Source: Leidyana gryllorum EB-2025a (taxonomy: Eukaryota > Apicomplexa). From it: a DNA stretch of 35,764 nucleotides. The notes under the pieces were generated by a model that was not told the origin of the DNA, did no database searches, and saw only the letters and a program-made list of their open reading frames with translations. This document shows, in pieces, positions 1 through 9,918 of this stretch. The number at the start of each line of letters is the position of its first letter. The first letter of the stretch is position 1. The DNA lies in NCBI GenBank assembly GCA_048772705.1, contig JBLWGC010000015.1, positions 1 through 35,764 of the forward strand, in the 5' to 3' direction. A program made the translations under genes and the position numbers.

Positions 1-40
1 CATTCTTCAGTTTTTTTGGAGGTTTGTATCGTTCAAGACA

Positions 41-2229
41 TCACAATGAATCAAGACCTGGGTCATTCTGAAAAAGTTCCTTGCTTGAAAGGAACTGCTC
101 GAACACGTGGCCCATCTCGTGTTCGCCTCCTTCGGGAATTTTGCTGATGAAGTTGTGGAACGCGTCCTCGAATCCTGCCGGATAATTGTAGTCGTGCTCG
201 GACGTAGGAAAAGGATCTTCGTTTATAGGCGCATCGCCCTCCATTAGGGTGCTCTCATCACGAGGCTCCTGCTTGATGCAGGGCGGGTCCAATGAGACGA
301 CTGGATCGTCACCCGGGCCTGCAAAGTAGGCTTCCGGCATAGTGTGATCAATATGTGGGCCTGAAAGTAAATCATTCGACGTCAGCTCAATATGCTGATG
401 ATGGTGATGATGAGCGCGATCGTTGTGATGCTCAGGCTGCTGCATCTGGAGACCTGTATCGGCGGAGTTCAATGTCTCTGGCAACGGCGGGAAGGCATCG
501 CAGGTAGAAGGAGTGGACGCGGCTCCCGCCGATTGATCCTTCTTTCCGTCGCGCTTTTCTTCCTGTCTCCGACACGCCTGAACCACTTGCTGCCATAGAT
601 GACAAACAAAAGCCATCTGAGACAGCTGCTGAACTGTGGCATTGCGCAACTCGGAGTACTTGAACCCGTGCTTTTGCAATAAAGTATCCTATAGCAAAGA
701 TACAATCTCAGTCTCGGTAACGAACGAAGAGACACTCACCATCTGTTGGGGAATCTGGTCGTGCAGACGGCGTAAGTGAGCGCGTAGCTGTTCACGACCC
801 TCTTTGCCAAGTGTAATCTTGCGATCTTTGCTGTAATCACAGATGACTTAGGACATCCAGTGCTCGCGACTTACTCGTATTCAATTTTCACAATCTTTCC
901 CTCTTTGTCTCGTTGCAGAACCATGTACTCCTTCTTCACATACTTGCGCTGTTGTGACTGGTTCGCTTTGAATTTGACAAACTTCTCATGAAATGGGCAT
1001 AGCTCCGCAGTCGTTCGCTCAACCTTTATACGAATCGCAACGTTCCATAAATCCCTGTTGAGTAGAGAAAAGGAGGTGTTCTGAGCCACTCACGTCTCTC
1101 TAGCCCACTCACCATTTATTCGCCAACTCCAAAAGCTGTGGGACCGAAGCTCCCTGTAACTGCCGCCCCTTGCAACCTTTCACGTTCAAACACGCGCGTA
1201 AAAGCTCACGACCTCCTTCACCAAGCGGGAAAGTTATCTTCGGCGAATAGTCGACGATCAACTGCCCACAAGTCAGTCAACCAAATCCTAACACGATATA
1301 ACCCTTACGCTGGCATATTTAGGGTTCATACGAAACTCGTCAATGTCATTCAACATCTTTAGATTCGCTTCCGTCAGAGCCGGTCGGGTGTTGTAGTCTC
1401 TGGCACTGTCTGAACTCGCATCACTCGCAGCAGATCTACGAGATCTCCCACCCGGGCTCGAGGGAACCGTTGACTGCCCAGATGGAGAGGGCGGGCATTC
1501 CACCTTAACCTCTTCCTCCTTCGACTTGATATTGAACGTGTCGCTATTCGCGCACACTGCTGTGTCTGCAGACAGGGAATAGCGATGTAAGCGGACCTTT
1601 GCCCTCCTACCTCTACTCAGTGGCCTTCCTGTTGCTACTGCTGAATTCGAGTTATTCGGTCTACTCGGCCCGAGATCCGGCGGCACAAGACCAGTGTAAG
1701 TCGAGTAGTCGTCGTACTCTGGTCCTGTGCTCTGCGGAAACTCAGTCGTGGGAGCACCCGGATATTCAGTCGACGCCATCAGATCTTCCGCTTGAGGATG
1801 CCAATACATCTCCTCGTCTTGCGCAGGTAAATCGTACGTATTGAAGAGGTTGCCACCATCGCCAAACCCTCCTCCAATGTTCTGTATGTCCATCAATGTC
1901 TCGAAGGTGCTGGAAGACGCACTAGGAGTCCCTGCCGAAGTAGATTCGTAACTGCCCATACTCGGACTCGGTCTTCGTTGATCTGCCCCTTCACCATTGC
2001 TCGATAAACGTCGCTTTCGGCTAGAATTTGGTAATACGCCATGTCCTATTCCTTGCCAAGCAACCTCTGGGAGCTGGGCAGGCCGGACATGGTCAACATT
2101 GGTGTATGGATGATAATCATACTCGTAAGCTCGGTAACAAGTCTGTGGAGGATACCACGAGCTGGAGACGCTTGAATTATTAAATTGGGATGTGAGATCT
2201 TGACTGTCACTCCGTCTCGTCCCACTCAT
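41..2229 (-). CDS. Unrecognised protein with a duplicated ~60-residue module (5 exons, ~662 aa)
   Basis: Family not recognised. My spliced model has exons 2229-1309, 1261-1113, 1054-875, 830-740 and 688-41. All introns (47, 58, 44 and 51 bp) are GT-AG and keep the frame open. The first ~300 residues are Ser/Pro/Gly-rich with basic patches (RKRR; SRGRRAKVR), as in many nuclear regulatory proteins. Two related modules follow. The first, around residues 313-365, has ITFPLGEGGRELLRA and then SVPQLLELANKWDLW. The second, around residues 420-485, has ITLGKEGREQLRAHL and then TVQQLSQMAFVCHLW. A basic linker containing QRKYVKKEY separates them. The C-terminal ~170 residues are acidic and His-rich. 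I chose the ATG at 2229 over an in-frame ATG at 2286, which is also possible. A nuclear or transcription-related role is inference only. The gene lies downstream of the SOD-like gene, 145 bp away on the same strand. Confidence 0.7.
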
Positions 2230-2374
2230 CGTCTTGCTGTTTTGTCCACACCCAAAGTCAAAAACCCAGCATTGTCTCAGCCACAAATTTTTGGCACCGG
2301 GTCATAAAAAATCTGAACTTCTCCACAAAGCCGGCTGGAACCGAGCCAAAAAATCAGACACACATTGTGTAGAA

Positions 2375-3567
2375 TCAGTTGCTAGAGAATAGAAACTTCG
2401 CAGGTTGCACCACAAAGTAGTTGAATGTCTCCGCCATACGGTCTGCTATGTTTTCACCCAGTTGCTGGAAGCCTAGCTTATTCATACCCTCCAAACCATG
2501 AGATGCAACAGGGACTGGGAAGGTTCCGGGCCGATCCTCAGTGATGACCCATCCCGCATTGCTCGTACCTTCTTCTCTTTGTCTGGCGAGACGTGACAAT
2601 ACCTCATTGCGAGCCACCTCGAACCGTACATTCTCCGAGTACTGGATTTTGGCGCAAGCCACACGTGTTTTGGATGTACAGTGTAACACCACTGACTTTC
2701 CTCTAAGCTCAGACACAGGCGGGGAATAGGGGTCGCGGTTGATGCGGAACAGGAGGTCGTGTCCATTCGTGATCTGGACGGACTGCCGCATCGGTCTATG
2801 ATGGGGCTGAAAAATAGGAGCAGGGGCGATTCCAGTGCCCAGTCCAAAGGTGCTCGAACCTTCTTCTGTAACTTCGCCAAGAGCAGATCTGAGCAGATCG
2901 GCTAATGTCAGATTGGATCGTTGACAGTTGTAGCAGGGCTCGTGAGCTGGTTGACTGGGGGCTTGAGTTTGAGTGTGAGGCAAGGAGATGATCGGATTGG
3001 TGATGTTGAATGGGAGCACCCCATACTTGCCACTCAGATCACCCACCTCACAAGTGTACGGCACGCTTTGATATTGTCCAGGGTCACAGATATAATCCCC
3101 CCAAGCCTGACTGTTTGCGTTGCTGGGATTAGCACAAAGGCAGAATGGGTTCCCACTATCTGGACTGCAAGCAAGTGTCGGGTCGTAGTGGCCTCCGGTG
3201 TGGGGAGCTCCACAATTTTCCGGTCCGAGAGAGAAGAGCCCAAGATCATCATTCCACTGCTGATGGATATGGTACATGAGGCCAGTGCCTGGTCCGGTTC
3301 GGAAACAGGTGGCATCTTCCAAGATGAAGGGTGTCGGGTTCTTTATCCGAACTCGGACTATGTTCCAGTCCTGATAAAAGGCCCACAGCGCATCAATACT
3401 TTCATCGCGAATCTCGGCAATTGCGAAAGGGGCAGTATCTGGGAACAATATGGCATAATCGCACCCGAAAACATACCAGCATGATGGGATGGTACTATAT
3501 TGAAAGGACCTGGGTGAGCATTAGTCAACCCGACAAGAACCACAGCAATACAAGTGGGCGTACGCAT
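2375..3567 (-). CDS. Secreted Cu/Zn-superoxide-dismutase-like protein, copper ligands kept (2 exons, ~384 aa)
   Basis: Exons are 3567-3477 and 3438-2375, with a 38-bp intron (GTATGT...CAG). The ATG at 3567 is chosen because it opens a signal peptide (MRTPTCIAVVLVGLTNA). SOD-fold motifs appear in order: YHIH (His 87 and 89, the usual Cu-ligand pair), GGHYDP (His 114, the bridging ligand), CEVGDLSGKYG (the 'HVGDL' loop with Asp) and GKSVVLHC...RVACAKI near residue 280 (the last Cu-ligand His and the final strand). The two other zinc-ligand His positions of SOD1 are absent, and the one before VGDL is Glu/Cys. About 120 extra residues sit between the VGDL loop and the GKSVVLH strand, with many Cys. 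Some secreted copper-only SODs lack zinc in this way, so the protein may bind copper only or be a non-enzymatic relative. The start lies 59 bp beyond the pantothenate kinase stop. Confidence 0.8.
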
Positions 3568-3626
3568 GGCCCGAAACGTGTTTGTAAATGCGCGTCTCCA
3601 ACGTTCCGAGTGTGTGCACACGCTGC

Positions 3627-5441
3627 CTACCTCTTCTTCCTCAGAAGTGTCGCTCCAAACGCCCCCAGGAAGGGCGCGACTCTGCATCAGCGTGAAATTG
3701 GACCAGATGCGAGTCCTTACTTTACAAAATGTACTTGACATTCGCCATTCGAACCATAGTTCACGTTGTGTTGTATAGCCGCCAAATAGTGGGGTAATTC
3801 CAGATAATAACCAACGAAAACCAATCTGCTTGAAATGTACGGAAGATTGAGGGGTACCTTACCTTCGGCATTTGTGGATCACGGCGTGTAAATACGCGAG
3901 CTGGGCAGCATTGAAGGTTACCATTGATAACAAGCTCTTGGCAACATCAGCCTCTGATGGTTGCACTCCATCGCAATACACTCCTCGCCGTTTGCCATCT
4001 TCAGTTGGGACATCACGATGGCTTTCGCTCGAAACATATTCAGAGGAAGGAAGGTCGCTATGAGTCTGAATGGACCCGGGATGGCTTTGACCTGATTGGC
4101 ATCCTTCGAAGAGTGTGGCCTCAATATCTTCGTCGAACTTGGTCAAGGCATCACGACATTTGAGCCCTTTGACATTGGTGAACGAGCGAGGTAGGGACTC
4201 AAGATCAGTGTCCTGAGGGTGGTCGAAGTCATTCTTGTGATTCAAGGCTTGACGACTCCCAAAGTCACTGAACAATGGTGCTTGCAATTCGATTGAAGCT
4301 TTGCCAGCAGACGAGGGCATATGATCCAATGATTCTTGAGACGCAGGGTGAAATCGTGGAGAATCGGTCGTAATGGCTTGCATCTTCCCCAACGTTGAGG
4401 CGACCAGTGACCCTTTCAACCCAATCAAACTCGCATCGCCCCCATAGATATCGGCCACCAGCATATCGACAGTGGACTGGTCTCCTCTTTGAGCGAACAA
4501 AAATGCATCAAAAGGCGTTGAGGGGGACTCGCAGAGCAATTTGACCAATCCAACAAAGGTCGAGCAACCAATGGTAGACCCTCCAACTCGGATGGATTCG
4601 GTGGCGCTCGAAACTTTGTGGAAAGAGACTCCAGATTTGAGGTTCACAAGCAGATACGGGTAGAAATCTTCGGCTTGTTCGGGTGTTAAAACTCTGCATG
4701 ACAGCAAATCCACACGATCATGTTGCCAAAGGCTTACTCGGAATGATATTCGGTGGTTGGGGGCAACGGTCCGCTATCCGTGACCCCTTGATGCGTTCTG
4801 AGAGTGTCTTGAGTAGTGTGTGTGGCGAGTCTTACTGTGTATAGTGAAAGATGGTGTTGGGCAGAGTCTTGACTAATAGATCAATGGACCGAAGTACGCA
4901 ATCAAGCTCTCGTACGCGGACAAAGTTTATGCGCAGCGGCTTCTCCCGGTCCAAGTTGAAAGCGTCAAGTTTTGAGGTTGTAGCGCATATGAGGTCTGGT
5001 GCAGCCGAGCCTGTTATATGTATAGGAAAGCCGTTTTCGATTAACGCAGGCTCAATGTGTTCGCATATCTCAGCAATATGGCGCAAGGCCTGTTGGGGTG
5101 GTATGAAATTGCTGAGAGGGAGGCGGGAGGTCGCTTACAAGCGCTGTCAACGGCTCTGCCTGACTGGAATCGAAGAGCGCACAGTACACACGAGCATGTT
5201 TGCCTGCTTCAGGACGGTCGAAGACCCATGGCGTGCCCCAAGTTGGAGCATTTTTCAGGAAGGATAAAAGTACATCTTCGTATGGGGATTCGGAGGAGGC
5301 TGGGCTGGGTTGGAGACGACTGAATTCGTCGGAGTCTGTGGTCACCCCAATAACATCAACAGGGAGTATTCTCTCGTCCGAGAGACTGGCTGCAACTCTG
5401 ATGATTGAACCCGAAACATCAACCCCCAAACGATTCCCCAT
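3627..5441 (-). CDS. PANK: Pantothenate kinase, eukaryotic type II / fumble family (6 exons, ~535 aa)
   Basis: This enzyme phosphorylates pantothenate with ATP, the first step of coenzyme A synthesis. Exons are 5441-5139, 5089-4836, 4797-4738, 4693-3863, 3825-3721 and 3681-3627, with introns of 49, 38, 44, 37 and 39 bp. Family blocks appear in order: GVDVSGS (family GIDIGGT, phosphate loop) at the N-terminus; RELDC (family DELDC, the region of the catalytic Glu); PYLLVNLKSGVSF; RVGGSTIGCSTF; VDMLVADIYGGD; SLLSMVTFNAAQLAYL; and the C-terminal FLGAFGA that matches the family's GYLGAIGAFL. The family GGGA loop reads GSAA here. About 110 residues of low complexity are inserted between the IYGGD and SLLSMV blocks. 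The start is fixed by the phosphate loop only a few residues in. The ATG lies 12 bp after the Not4 stop. Confidence 0.92.
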
Positions 5442-5453
5442 CGAAGCAAAAAA

Positions 5454-8315
5454 TCAGTCGAAGATGAGCTGTTGTTGGTGATGATCTCTTTTCTTTGGTA
5501 CTCCTTGCTGCCCTCGGCCCTCGAAATTAATCGTAGCATTGGGGATTACCGCTCTCAGAAAGGCGAAGGCGTCCGCTTCTGGTGGAGCGGTCTGATGCCG
5601 GCTCGGTACCTGCGGTATCCCCCACTCCTGACTCCCTCCCACCGGGTACAGATGGTGTGAAGGCTGCGATGGAACAGTGGGAGGCGGAGTATGCCTTCCT
5701 CCCAACGGAGCAGGTCCTCCCCGAGACATCTCAAACGACCCATGCGCACTGATGGGTGTGTTGTGGCCGCGGATACAATGCTTTAAACAAAGAATGGACT
5801 TACGTAGAGGGGTTCTGCCATTGGTGCGAGAGCGGAACGCGCTGGTGTTGCTGCTGTGGCTGTTGCTGTGATACTTGTGACGCGGCCGGGTGTTGCGGCT
5901 GGTGTTGTTGCGCGCGGGCTCTGAACTCAGCTGTCAGTCGACTTAGCTGTTCCACCATTGTTGGGATACCCGCAGACATACCTCCACCTCTTTGAGATTG
6001 CGTTGGGAGAGGTGGTGCCGCATGGGGGGGTTGATAGTGATGTTGAGCCATGGGTCGGCTCTGTTGCGACCGAACCATGGCTGCTTGCAGTAGATCATAG
6101 CGCAGCTCAGCTCCACGGCCATTGAGGAGATGATCAATTCGGCGCACAGCCTCTGCACTTGCTTCTGTTATATGTGATTGAGAGGTATATTGATGAGATG
6201 GCTCAGGGGGCGGTCGTGGACGCCTCGAATATATCCCCGCATTACCTCTGGTGTCCGAGAAGTTAGGCTGAGGAGCGAACTGTGTGAGATACTGAGGCGG
6301 AGAAAGTGTTTGTTGATATACGCGTGAAAGTGAGGATCTCACCGATTGGGATGCTGTTTTGAGCTCAAAGACTGAGGATTGTTCCGGTTCGTCAGGGAAG
6401 AATGAATCTTGTTCAGGTCCCGCACCCTCCCAAGCACCTAGAATATGCGTCCATGCATCTCTGGTCCAGGACGTATCAGCTGAGGTGGGTGCGGGCGGCC
6501 TGGGCGCCCATGAAGTTGGTGGATCGAGAGTCGTAGTTTTGGGTGGAGACGTTGGCCGGGGTGCGACAAGGTCGGGAGGCGGCAAGAAGACAGTCATGCC
6601 CTTCTTTTGGCATCCAATTTTGGCGTCAGGTTGGAGGACAGGGGGAGATGTGGGGGGTTCTGGAGGAGGTGGTAAGGTTTTGTTCTCCAGGAACGGAGGT
6701 GGCGATACAGCCACATGAGATATAGATTTGACTTTCGGGGGTGCTGAAGAGGGTGGCGACGAATCCAACTGAGGAGGGGGAGGAATGAGGTGGAGGTTGA
6801 CAGTTAGGGGAGGGGCACTCTCACTGCTGCTGTCTGCAACAGGAGGTGGAGGAGCAGCACTGATGGTCGGGGAGGAGGAGGATTCTTCGGTGCTGACTGC
6901 AGCAGCTGACATAGACTTCCGTGTTTGCTTCTTCTCGTCTCCCTTGCACGAAGGCTGAGTAGTCGTCGTGGGCCGTGTCAGGGCCGGGAAGGCTTGATCT
7001 TCTTCGACAGTAGCCGGTGGGGGAGGGGCCTGAGGAACCTGCCATTGCCGTCGAGGAGCTATCGGAACCTCCTCATCAGACGATCCCGCTACCGCGTTCG
7101 CAACCTCAGTCACTCCCCGCAACTCCGCCTGCTGATCACCGACAAAGGTACCGGGAGGAAGCTCGATATTCATCTGCAGCAGCCCTGCTGCCGTTTTACC
7201 AAACAGACTTTCGAGGCAAGGATTATTTACAGCTTCCGCAATTAACGATTCCGGCAAGTGGATAGCCCGTCCACTCAATGCTTTTCTGGTAGCCTTCCAA
7301 CAATATCTGTGCGGTTAGTCTCACACATCGAAAGCTGTCGCTAACCATTACACTTACTTTGGACTCTTGTCCACAGCGCAGTGGATGAATGTGCACCTGT
7401 CGTTGGTACATGGCACCCCCCGCAGTGTTTGAATACAGTGATGCGCCGCGCCCAACTGGAACCGCATCGAGCGAGCGCCTGGTTCCGAAGCATTCGCAGC
7501 ATACTTGGCAATATCACTTGCAATCAGACCAGGCAATTTCTGCGAGTGCAACACCATTTGTTTAGCCAGTTGAGCATCACACTTTGACACTCAAATGTGT
7601 AATAGTTACCGACCTGCTGAGCAAAAGTAGTGTTGTCCGCGCGGGCGAAACTGACAAAGGCTGTGTTGCGTTCCGGTGAAGGCTTCACAGCCGCCACTAC
7701 AATGGATATCAGTCTGCCATACTTCCCCAAGTACTGGAAACTCGAAAGCGTCTGCGGGGGGGGGGACATTGCGACCTTCGCCCAGTACCTTTCACGGCTT
7801 TACCTGAGCATTCAGGAGATGCGGCGGGCAGTTATAGAGCCGACACACCAGCGGCTGCCTGAATCCGCGTGGGAGCGAGATCTCGGGGTCGTCATCTGCC
7901 GAGCGAGCGGGCCCAGTGCCTCCGTTCGTACCTGAGAGGTCGTCATAGTCCTCGCACGGCCACTCACTGGAGCGCGCGGACTCCCCCTCCAGTGCTCGCA
8001 GTCGCTCCTCTTCCGCTGCAGCTGCCTCGCGCGCCTTTCTATGGGACACTGGACCGTCAGAACAGGGCAGCACCAACCTGACTACGGAGATCGGGGCCCT
8101 CCGATAGAGAGCCTCGTCATATTCTCGTCGACATTGGGGGCACCTGTTATTTTCCTCCTGTCGTATGCGCCGAAGGCACCATAGACAAACCTGCGTGTGT
8201 GTGCTCGCCGTTCCAATGTGTGGTTCTTTACTTGGAAGTCACAAGGGCAAGGCAGAAGTGCCAAGTCCGTTTCGTCCATGCGCTCGAGGCATATTGGGCA
8301 CTCGGGGGCGCACAT
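5454..8315 (-). CDS. CNOT4: CCR4-NOT subunit Not4/CNOT4, RING E3 ubiquitin ligase (6 exons, ~876 aa)
   Basis: Not4 is the RING ubiquitin ligase of the CCR4-NOT complex, acting in mRNA decay and on stalled ribosomes. Exons are 8315-8232, 8190-7804, 7751-7614, 7581-7358, 7306-5804 and 5748-5454. Residues 6-48 hold the C4C4 RING (CPIC, CPC, CLWC, CPQC). A charged linker follows (HRKAREAAAAEEERLRALEG), then an RRM (LGKYGRLISIVVAA...NTAFVSFARA) and a CCCH finger (C-x8-C-x4-C-x3-H in HCIQTLRGVPC...FIH). This order of domains is diagnostic of Not4. The last ~590 residues are Pro/Ser-rich and then Gln-rich, and probably disordered. The third intron is ambiguous: 7582-7613 (32 bp) or 7540-7613 (74 bp) both keep the frame. 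Exon 3 is preceded by a 10-base C run next to the acceptor. The start is set by the RING beginning at residue 6. Confidence 0.93.
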
Positions 8316-8519
8316 GTCAACTACTTTTTGCCTGGCTTTTGAGCCTGATTTACTTCGAGAGAAGACTCTTACCGGTCTCGTGAGCCCATTGTCGACACGA
8401 TACTAGCTAGTCTCCGCGATGTTTTCTATCTACGCTTTTCCGGAAATGTATGACAGGAGTGACAGACAACCAATCTTGTCTGTTGTGCATCGAGCAGGAA
8501 GTTTACAGAGTCAGCTAAT
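8316..8519. promoter_or_regulatory. Divergent intergenic region between Not4 and a secreted-protein gene
   Basis: These 204 bp separate two start codons facing away from each other, so they must hold the promoters and 5' leaders of both genes. A CCAAT-like element is visible near 8469. No clear TATA box is seen. The promoter role follows from position only. Confidence 0.5.
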
Positions 8520-9278
8520 ATGCGTACCCAACAGTTCCTCGTCTGTGTTGCACTCGCGGCTGCTAAGCCCAATATTTTCCCTGTGCCCCCCATCCTTGGC
8601 GAGTTGCAAGAGGTCTTCGGGTTGACCGTCACTCCGCCCAAACCTGTTATTTCGAGCCGAATCCCCTACTTGAACTGGTTGAACTTCGGACCAGCTGAAC
8701 CAACCGCCACCCAGGATACAGAATTGGAGGGTCAACAAGCTGCTGCTGCCGAGCCCCCCTACAGAGTCACGGCTAGCGGACAATATGCCACCCCTCAGGA
8801 CTTCGCGCGTGCGCTCGTTCAAGAAGGAGGCGTTCCGCCCACCATGGCCACCGCTATAGCGGAGAGCACAGCCACTCTGAATGCCAACATGGTCTCCACC
8901 GCTCGTGCCATGGCCTCCCTGCTCGACGTCCTTTATGATGCTTCGCCGAGACCTCGTGCTCTTGCTCAACCCGTTCTGCGCGGTGTTGAAGCTGCTGGGC
9001 GTTCTATTCCTCAGCCCCTTGTTACTGCCTTCACTGACCTCATCGTGCAAATGGGCGAGCTGGCAGCCAACACTGTTGACGCTGTCAGCGAGGGACCGGC
9101 TCTTGCATTCCTCACCCTACCTTCCGAAGAGCTCAGTGTCGGTGCCGCGAATACTCTTGCCGCCATCAGCCCATTGGATCCCCAAGCATTCTTGGAGGGA
9201 TATCAGGCCCCTGGGCAAGCTGTTGAAGGCGAGCAATACGAGGCTGAGTACGAGGAGGATGCTGCTGCCGAGGAATGA
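8520..9278 (+). CDS. Predicted secreted, Ala-rich helical protein of unknown function (252 aa)
   Basis: A single open frame with no intron. The N-terminus (MRTQQFLVCVALAAA) is a plausible signal peptide, so the protein probably enters the secretory pathway. The body is rich in Ala, Pro, Leu and Gln, with amphipathic-looking stretches such as FARALVQEGG and LVTAFTDLIVQM. It ends in an acidic tail (YEAEYEEDAAAEE). No transmembrane segment, Cys pattern or known catalytic motif is seen. It resembles the next gene downstream in general design (signal peptide, Pro-rich start, Ala/Leu helices, acidic C-terminus), but I see no convincing residue-level alignment. Function unknown. Confidence 0.8.
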   Translation: MRTQQFLVCVALAAAKPNIFPVPPILGELQEVFGLTVTPPKPVISSRIPYLNWLNFGPAEPTATQDTELEGQQAAAAEPPYRVTASGQYATPQDFARALVQEGGVPPTMATAIAESTATLNANMVSTARAMASLLDVLYDASPRPRALAQPVLRGVEAAGRSIPQPLVTAFTDLIVQMGELAANTVDAVSEGPALAFLTLPSEELSVGAANTLAAISPLDPQAFLEGYQAPGQAVEGEQYEAEYEEDAAAEE

Positions 9279-9918
9279 CCGAAGCGTCTCAAATTCAGTA
9301 TATTTTGTTTTTTAGTATTTCTGATCGAATATAAACGCTAGTCGCAATCGCGGCCGTATCGACAAATACCCTGCAGAAATGTTTTATCATCTCAAAACAC
9401 TGTGCCAGTTGTAAAACACATGCCACACACTCGACCGTCCTCCGCAAAGAGCCATCATTGTCAGTCAATGTGTCTTGTGTCGTTGGAGCTGAAGTAGATT
9501 ACGCTGGGATGTGTCTCTGTACATGTCAATGTGTATGTTTCAAAGGGAAGACCCCATCTTCGATCAAAGCCTCATGGCTCACGACCCCCCATGCTTTCAA
9601 GGACGTGGAAGATCGGTCTTTTTACTCTTGCACTTTGAGTAATGGCAGCACGTCAGTCAACCGTGGAAGGCGACCGGACGCCACACATGCCACGGTCCAA
9701 CCGAGTAAGAAATCTAAGAACCTTTCCGGACATGGCTGGTTGGCTCACAGCCGTGTATCTTGCGTCCCTTAAGTATGGACAATGCTGTTCGCCTTTGAAC
9801 ATGTGGATGAAGCATTTTTCCTATTTGGTCGCTATGTTTGTCACATTCAGAGAATGTAACCACCAAAGACTCAGTCTGCCTTCGCATCGAAAGAGGTAAG
9901 GTACTCTCTTCCGGGACG
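9279..9918. other. 640-bp intergenic region without a supported gene
   Basis: This lies between two secreted-protein genes on the same strand. The first part is AT-rich (around 9300-9340, including ATATAAACG) and probably holds the 3' UTR of the upstream gene. The rest should carry the promoter of the gene starting at 9919. Short open frames here (for example 9458-9772) have no signal peptide, domain or low-complexity bias to support them. This is the longest non-coding stretch in the window. Confidence 0.5.

Noticed and set aside
3358-3741. Reading the SOD-like gene from an upstream in-frame start at 3741
   Set aside because: That extension overlaps the last exons of pantothenate kinase in another frame, and would hide the signal peptide at 3567. 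Both the PanK C-terminal motif and the signal peptide fit the separated models better.
7752-7761. A run of ten G (C on the minus strand) taken as a possible sequencing artefact or G-quadruplex
   Set aside because: It lies inside a Not4 intron as the pyrimidine tract before the CAG acceptor, so it is explained by splicing and does not affect the frame.
9458-9772. Possible small gene in the 640-bp gap between the secreted-protein genes
   Set aside because: The 104-residue frame has no signal peptide, domain or composition bias like its neighbours and overlaps the region expected to hold a promoter.
9845-9885. A ~29-bp stretch resembling a segment inside the pantothenate kinase gene (near 3940-3975, reverse strand)
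   Set aside because: Roughly 20 of 29 positions agree by eye, with no flanking extension. This is within chance for a 36-kb window, so it is not reported as a dispersed repeat.
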